Part shown: positions 59,957-64,000 of the stretch, piece by piece
How the letters are laid out: each line of letters opens with the position of its first letter
Numbering within the stretch: position 1 is the stretch's first letter
Assembly: GCA_040390855.1 (NCBI GenBank)
Contig: JAZJXO010000015.1
Location: 14,068-78,067, forward strand
Origin: Parvibaculum sp040390855
GTDB lineage: Bacteria; Pseudomonadota; Alphaproteobacteria; Parvibaculales; Parvibaculaceae
Direction: 5' to 3'
DNA: 64,000 nucleotides
Made by a program: the position numbers and the translations under genes
Notes under the pieces: model-generated
The model's database searches: none
Told to the model about the DNA's origin: nothing
What the model saw: the letters and a program-made list of their open reading frames with translations, nothing else

Positions 59957-60943
59957 ATGCAACACAAGATCAAAGAATTCACGGCCCATTGCACCCGGTA
60001 CCGCACACCGGACTCCGCCAGAGCCGTCATGCAGATTGTGACAACGGCGCTGCCCTTCGTCACGCTCTGTGTCGGCATGTATTTCTCGCTCGGCGTCAGC
60101 TACTGGCTGACGCTCCTCCTCGCCGTTCCCGCCGCCGGTTGCGCCCTGCGTTTCTTCATCATCCAGCATGATTGCGGCCACGGCTCGTTCTTCGCCTCCA
60201 AGCGCGCCAATGACATCACGGGCCGTCTCGTGAGCCTCTTCACGATCACGCCCTATGCCTATTGGCGTCGCCTTCACGCTCTGCATCACGCCTCGTCATC
60301 CAATCTCGACCGTCGCGGCTTCGGCGACATCGACACACTGACGGTGGACGAATACCGCGCCCTGCCGCGCCTGAAACGCATCGGCTATCGCATTTATCGC
60401 AATCCGCTGTTCCTGCTCGTCATCGGCGGCCCGCTGCACTTCCTGCTGCTGCAACGCTTCCCCACCACACTGAAGCGTCCGGCCTGGGAAATGTGGTCGA
60501 GCGTGATGACCCACAACGTCGCCATCATCTCTTTCTACGGCGCGCTCCTCGCCCTTCTCGGACTTGAACACTTCACCGTCATGGTACTACCCATGCTCGT
60601 GATCGCCGCCGGCATGGGCGTCTGGCTCTTCTACGTACAGCATCAGTTTGAAAATACACGTTGGGAAAAGAACGAGAACTGGGACCGCCAGACCGCCGCC
60701 CTTCTCGGTAGCTCCTACTATGTGCTGCCCCGTGTTCTGCAATGGTTCACCGGCAATATCGGCCTGCACCATATCCACCATCTGTGCAGCCACATCCCCA
60801 ACTACCGCCTGCAGGAATGCCTCGACGCGCTGCCAGAGCTGAAATCCATCAACCGCATGACGATCTGGCAGAGCCTCAAAACCGCGCCACTCGCCCTCTG
60901 GGACACCGAGCAACGCAAGCTCGTGGGCTTTCACGCGATCTGA
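59957..60943 (+). CDS. Fatty acid desaturase
   Basis: A 328-residue membrane di-iron desaturase. The three histidine boxes are HDCGH (71-75), HALHH (107-111) and HHIHH (271-275). About four to six hydrophobic segments surround them. It introduces a double bond in membrane acyl chains with O2; the position cannot be read from sequence, but the pattern is like bacterial delta-9/12 types. It is cytoplasmic-membrane bound. Confidence 0.93.
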   Translation: MQHKIKEFTAHCTRYRTPDSARAVMQIVTTALPFVTLCVGMYFSLGVSYWLTLLLAVPAAGCALRFFIIQHDCGHGSFFASKRANDITGRLVSLFTITPYAYWRRLHALHHASSSNLDRRGFGDIDTLTVDEYRALPRLKRIGYRIYRNPLFLLVIGGPLHFLLLQRFPTTLKRPAWEMWSSVMTHNVAIISFYGALLALLGLEHFTVMVLPMLVIAAGMGVWLFYVQHQFENTRWEKNENWDRQTAALLGSSYYVLPRVLQWFTGNIGLHHIHHLCSHIPNYRLQECLDALPELKSINRMTIWQSLKTAPLALWDTEQRKLVGFHAI

Positions 60944-60992
60944 ATCTGAGCCGCGCTTTGTGTCGGCGGGCGAGACCCGCTAGACTCACGCC

Positions 60993-61259
60993 ATGCATAA
61001 ACCTTGGTATCTCTACATTCTGGAATGCGCAGGCGGTCGCCTCTATACCGGCATCACCGTCGATGTGGAAGTGCGTTTCAAAGCGCATGTGAGCGGACAG
61101 GGCGCTAAATTCACGCGCGCCCACAAGCCGCGTCGCATCGCTTTCATCGAGCCCCATGCGGACCGCTCGTCGGCGTCAAAAGCCGAACATGCGGTGAAAA
61201 AACTGACGCCCGAGGCCAAACGCAAACTCATCACCGACGGGCCGGAGAAACAGGCATGA
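60993..61259 (+). CDS. GIY-YIG nuclease family protein
   Basis: An 88-residue UvrC-N-type GIY-YIG domain protein. The strand pair WYLYILECAGGRLYTGITVD holds the YIL...YTG variant of the motif, and the catalytic Arg and Glu are in RFKAHVSGQGAKFTRAHKP and SKAEHAVKKLT. Small members resemble YhbQ; their roles are unclear. It overlaps slyX by 4 bases. Confidence 0.92.
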   Translation: MHKPWYLYILECAGGRLYTGITVDVEVRFKAHVSGQGAKFTRAHKPRRIAFIEPHADRSSASKAEHAVKKLTPEAKRKLITDGPEKQA

Positions 61260-61477
61260 CCGATATTGCAACGTTGACCGCCCGCATTGACGAGCTTGAA
61301 ATCCATCTCGCGCATCAGGACCAGATCATCGACGATCTTAACATCGCAATTGCGCGGCAGTGGACCGAGATCGAAAACATGTCGCGCCTGCTTGCAAAAC
61401 TCGGCGACCGCGTGCACCTCGTCGAAGAACAGTCAGGCGAAGCCGCACCCGCCGAACCGCCGCCGCCGCATTATTGA
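61256..61477 (+). CDS. slyX: SlyX family protein
   Basis: A 73-residue coiled-coil protein. The heptad pattern runs through residues 5-57 (LTARIDELEIHLAHQDQIID, ARQWTEIENMSRLLAKLGDR), and the tail is proline-rich (PPPPHY), as in SlyX. Function is unknown. It sits between the GIY-YIG and rluA genes in an apparent operon. Confidence 0.93.
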   Translation: MTDIATLTARIDELEIHLAHQDQIIDDLNIAIARQWTEIENMSRLLAKLGDRVHLVEEQSGEAAPAEPPPPHY

Positions 61478-61484
61478 CCCCCAA

Positions 61485-62156
61485 ATGAAGAACACGCCCT
61501 TCGGCATATTCGAATACAAGCCACCGACAAGTCCGTGGCTGTCGGTGATCTATCGCGACGCACATATTCTCGTCCTCGACAAACCGAGCGGTCTTCTTTC
61601 CGTGTCCGGAAAACCTGAAGCGCATGATGACTGCCTGGAATTGCGTGCGCGAAAATTCTATCGCGGCGCGATGACCGTGCATCGTCTCGACAGAGACACA
61701 TCAGGTGTCGTCGTCATGGGCATGACGCGCAAAGCACACGCCAATCTCAGTATGCAATTTGAAAAACGCGAAACAAAGAAAACCTATATCGCGCGCGTCT
61801 GGGGAAACGTGGAAGGGGCGAATGGCCACATTGATCTGCCGCTTGGTGTCGATTGGGAAAACAGACCGAAGCAGATCATCGACCACGAGAACGGAAAATC
61901 GGCGCAAACCGACTGGGAAGTGGTCGCGCGCGAAGAGACCATCACGCGTGTGCGGCTAATGCCGGCAACGGGGCGCTCACATCAGTTGCGCGTCCATATG
62001 CTGAGCCTCGGCCATCCGATTGTCGGCGATGTTTTCTATGCGGAAGGTGCCGCGCTCGACGCCGCACCCCGCCTTCATCTTCATGCGGAGAGTTTGACAT
62101 TCACACACCCCGACAGCGGCAAGCAGCGCATGTTCATTGCACCCTGCCCGTTCTGA
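61485..62156 (+). CDS. rluA: RluA-family pseudouridine synthase
   Basis: A 223-residue pseudouridine synthase. The catalytic Asp69 is in HRLDRDTSG; LDKPSGLLSVSGKPEAH and ATGRSHQLRVHM are the other two family motifs. The length and N-terminal YKPPTSPWLSVIYRD resemble E. coli RluA, which acts on 23S rRNA U746 and tRNA U32. The ATG at 61485 lies 7 bases after slyX. Confidence 0.92.
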   Translation: MKNTPFGIFEYKPPTSPWLSVIYRDAHILVLDKPSGLLSVSGKPEAHDDCLELRARKFYRGAMTVHRLDRDTSGVVVMGMTRKAHANLSMQFEKRETKKTYIARVWGNVEGANGHIDLPLGVDWENRPKQIIDHENGKSAQTDWEVVAREETITRVRLMPATGRSHQLRVHMLSLGHPIVGDVFYAEGAALDAAPRLHLHAESLTFTHPDSGKQRMFIAPCPF

Positions 62157-62251
62157 GGGCTGGTTCGAGCGGTGTGAAAAGCGGGGATAGGCAGATCAGG
62201 TCCGCGTCGGGAGGCACTCATCCCTCTCCATACGGTAGATGACCAACAGTC

Positions 62252-62533
62252 TTAGCTGCGCAACTCGACCGTGTTGGAGTTGGAATTGCTGTTGCTGTTC
62301 GAATTGGAGTTGGAATTCGAATTGCTGTTGGAATTCGAGTTGTAATTCGTGTTGCTGTTCGAATTGAAGTTCCAGTTTGAATTGGAGCTTCCACCACCGC
62401 CGCCATCCACCGAGCAGGCGTAAACAGGGGTCGCCGTCAGCATGGCGAGAAGCACACCGGCAGCTGCCGCGCTTCCTGCGCCGCCGAATGCGAAAAGGAC
62501 TTTAGCCCGCCCTGAAATATCGAATTTGTACAT
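62252..62533 (-). CDS. Ser-Asn repeat protein with N-terminal hydrophobic segment
   Basis: A 93-residue protein. Residues 12-39 are hydrophobic and end YAC, like a signal peptide or anchor. A poly-Gly stretch (GGGGG, 44-48) follows. From about residue 49 to 86 the chain is almost only Ser and Asn in NS units, broken by W, F, T and Y early on. ATG at 62533 follows GGAGCAG; a second ATG is one codon before. Function is unknown. Low complexity and export signal suggest a surface or adhesive role. Confidence 0.65.
   Translation of the reverse strand: MYKFDISGRAKVLFAFGGAGSAAAAGVLLAMLTATPVYACSVDGGGGGSSNSNWNFNSNSNTNYNSNSNSNSNSNSNSNSNSNSNSNTVELRS
62276..62383 (-). repeat. Hexamer-based tandem repeat coding (Asn-Ser)n
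   Basis: About 18 diverged copies of a 6-base unit on the minus strand (AAC/AAT followed by TCC, TCG or AGC). The mix of serine codons shows that the peptide repeat is kept while the DNA repeat has drifted, though slippage could still change its length. Confidence 0.8.
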
Positions 62534-62670
62534 CATCTGCTCCAGATCAACACATATCGTTCCGGATTGGCGCAAAACCTGAAGATTTTTACCCCAAACG
62601 CCGCGTATAAACTTGGTATCGCAAATCTGATGCCAGCGCGCATCCTCAAAGGCATTAAGGATGACCATTC

Positions 62671-63534
62671 ATGGCCGGAGGCCCCGCCCGCCTTTTCCCG
62701 CTCCTGTTGGCGCTCGCAGCATTGGCAGGATGCAGCGACCTCAACACGCGCCATGAACGCGGACCCGAGACAGCGGAGAAGGCGCAATGGCAATGGCAGA
62801 CTATCAAGGCCGGGGCCTTCACATTCGCCACGGCGGCGGCTCCGGAAAAAAAAGGACGTATACTGACAGTCTATATCGAAGGCGACGGCTTTGCCTATAA
62901 GACAGCGATGGAACCGGCGATGGACCCGACACCGATCACGCCCATGTCACTCGATCTGGCAACGCGCCATCCGGGCAGCGGCCCCGTGGCCTATCTGGCG
63001 CGGCCCTGCCAGTTCGTCGAACGCGACGCGAAAACCTGCCCCGACATATACTGGACCACGGACCGCTATGCACCCGTGGTCATTGTCAGCATGTCGGATG
63101 CCGTCGATCAGTTGAAAGCAAACGCACAGGCCAGCCACGTCATCCTCGTCGGCTATTCCGGCGGCGGCGCGGTTGCAACCCTTCTCGCCGAACGACGCAA
63201 TGATGTGGTCGGCCTCGTCACGATTGCGGCCAATCTCGACGTCGCGGAATGGACAAGGGTCAAACACCTCCTGCCTCTTGCCGGGTCTCTCGATCCCGCC
63301 ACCGATACAAGCAGCCTTGCCACCACAAAGCAGGTCCATTTCCACGGCACAGAAGACAAAACCGTGCCCGCCGCCGTGACAAATTCCTTCATGTCGAAAC
63401 TGCCAAAGGGGACCCCGGCGACCAGCGTAGCCGTCACCGACCAAACGCACCAATGCTGCTGGGCCGACAACTGGCACGACCTCGCCACAAGACCCGGCGT
63501 CACGGCGATAGACGGCTGGATGCGCGGTGATTGA
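62671..63534 (+). CDS. Lipoprotein alpha/beta hydrolase
   Basis: A 287-residue protein. The signal peptide ends with the lipobox LAGC, with Cys21 as the lipidated residue. Hydrolase motifs follow: VYIEGDGFAY (oxyanion region), VILVGYSGGGAVATLLA (nucleophile elbow, Ser near 156), HFHGTEDKTVP (acid) and TDQTHQCCW (histidine). It should face the periplasm. AAGGA precedes the ATG. Substrate unknown. Confidence 0.87.
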   Translation: MAGGPARLFPLLLALAALAGCSDLNTRHERGPETAEKAQWQWQTIKAGAFTFATAAAPEKKGRILTVYIEGDGFAYKTAMEPAMDPTPITPMSLDLATRHPGSGPVAYLARPCQFVERDAKTCPDIYWTTDRYAPVVIVSMSDAVDQLKANAQASHVILVGYSGGGAVATLLAERRNDVVGLVTIAANLDVAEWTRVKHLLPLAGSLDPATDTSSLATTKQVHFHGTEDKTVPAAVTNSFMSKLPKGTPATSVAVTDQTHQCCWADNWHDLATRPGVTAIDGWMRGD

Positions 63535-63549
63535 CTGTGGGGGACTTTG

Positions 63550-63594
63550 TTAGGGAGGACGGATTCGAACCGCCGACACGCGGATTATGATTCC
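63550..63594 (-). pseudogene. 3' fragment of a tRNA gene with CAT anticodon (attachment-site remnant)
   Basis: The minus strand reads from within the anticodon stem (GGA-ATCATAA-TCC) through variable loop, T-arm (GGCGG-TTCGAAT-CCGTC) and acceptor strand CTCCCTA. Upstream there is no D-arm or 5' acceptor strand able to pair. The 5' half is missing, as left at the border of an element that integrated in a tRNA gene. Confidence 0.7.
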
Positions 63595-63679
63595 TGTCCG
63601 GCGTCAGGGCCTATGGCGCAGATTTGAGGTTGTAGCTTAAGGAGTATTTAGTTCTCGTCGCAGTGACGGAGGACTGGAT

Positions 63680-64000
63680 ATGAACAGCAAACACCCGAGC
63701 TCCAAGAGGCCTGCCGAGCAGGTGGTCAAAGACATCCGGCGGGCGACGCGCCGGCATTTCTCAGCCGAAGACAAAATCAGGATTGTGCTGGAAGGCTTAC
63801 CCGGCGAGGACAGTTCATTGATCCTTGGCTCGCTCATTGTCTCAACCTTGGGCCTCGCGGCTTTTAGCCGAGCCGAAGCTTCCGCTGCTACACGACGCCC
63901 TTTCTTCATCCACATCGACGAATTTCAGAACTTTACGACGCTCATGAGAGCTGGCTCCGGTTGTCTGAACAGCTTCGCGCTGGAGATAAGTGGCTTCCTG
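63680..64000 (+). pseudogene. Chimeric frame: IS3-type OrfA start joined to conjugation-ATPase fragment
   Basis: An open frame from ATG 63680 to the window end, 107 codons. Residues 1-46 (SSKRPAEQVVKDIRRATRRH, then FSAEDKIRIVLEGLPGED) are the N-terminus of an IS3-family transposase OrfA, preceded by GGAGGA. From about residue 48 the sequence changes to LILGSLIVSTLGLAAFSRAE and RRPFFIHIDEFQNFTT, the Walker-B region of a conjugative-transfer or DUF87-type ATPase. After FTT a third change seems to occur. The pieces are in frame but unrelated, so this is debris at the edge of a mobile element rather than a working gene. Confidence 0.7.

Noticed and set aside
62252..62400. CRISPR-like repeat pattern
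   Set aside because: The repeat unit is 6 bases, continuous, and codes a Ser-Asn chain. There are no spacers. No CRISPR array is seen in the window.
63535..63610. Complete tRNA gene on the minus strand
   Set aside because: No D-arm or 5' acceptor strand matching the CTCCCTA 3' strand is present, so only a fragment was annotated.

Overview
The window is about 60% GC, dense in genes, and reads as the chromosome of an alphaproteobacterium. The class rests on a three-gene cytochrome bc1 operon, an OhrR/peroxidase pair, a DUF1285-NUDIX-CCA block, a MoxR-DUF58-DUF4159-VWA block, a Zur box of alphaproteobacterial type, and partner-switching (SpoIIE/STAS/HATPase) signalling. I cannot fix the order or genus from sequence alone.

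Layout. 0-5 kb: the end of ychF, a dienelactone-hydrolase-like protein, an OhrR regulator with a thiol peroxidase, and a membrane-anchored arylsulfatase overlapping its formylglycine-generating enzyme. 4.9-9.6 kb (minus): an operon for disposal of methylthioadenosine, mtnP-apt-(TerC/CBS/CorC membrane protein)-mtnA-class II aldolase, which fits the DHAP shunt rather than the full methionine salvage cycle. 9.7-12.4 kb (minus): Rieske, cytochrome b and cytochrome c1, closed by a clear terminator. 12.7-17.5 kb: trmL-hemF, then a tightly coupled DUF1285-NUDIX-cca-DUF3828-DUF1294 run. 17.7-24.6 kb: MoxR ATPase, DUF58 and two large membrane proteins with VWA-like features. 24.7-27.4 kb: a Zur-controlled zinc uptake operon headed by a 42-residue membrane peptide. 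27.5-36.5 kb: two acetyltransferases, one behind a probable leader-peptide attenuator, an SDR enzyme, LysR-wrbA, a flagellin-like protein, a methyltransferase, and a receiver-HPt-receiver cassette.

36.7-46.2 kb: two acyl-CoA dehydrogenases forming a probable heteromer, small proteins, a cold-shock gene with a structured leader, an esterase, a glutathione transferase, and pstSCAB behind a Pho box. 46.4-49.3 kb: an FTR1-type iron permease facing an exbB-exbD-tonB operon.

49.3-59.0 kb is the most unusual stretch. It is a large partner-switching island with two SpoIIE-type phosphatases, three HATPase-type proteins, three STAS proteins, a fourth STAS-like domain fused to a SAM methyltransferase, a two-TM sensor-like protein, and a Na/phosphate cotransporter. 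The neighbours then become a GPP34 (GOLPH3-like) protein, a fatty acid desaturase, GIY-YIG, SlyX, RluA, a Ser-Asn repeat protein and a lipoprotein hydrolase.

The right edge (after about 63.55 kb) is the border of an integrated element. It holds the 3' part of a CAT-anticodon tRNA without its 5' half, followed by a chimeric open frame that joins an IS3-type OrfA start to a scrap of a conjugation-type ATPase.
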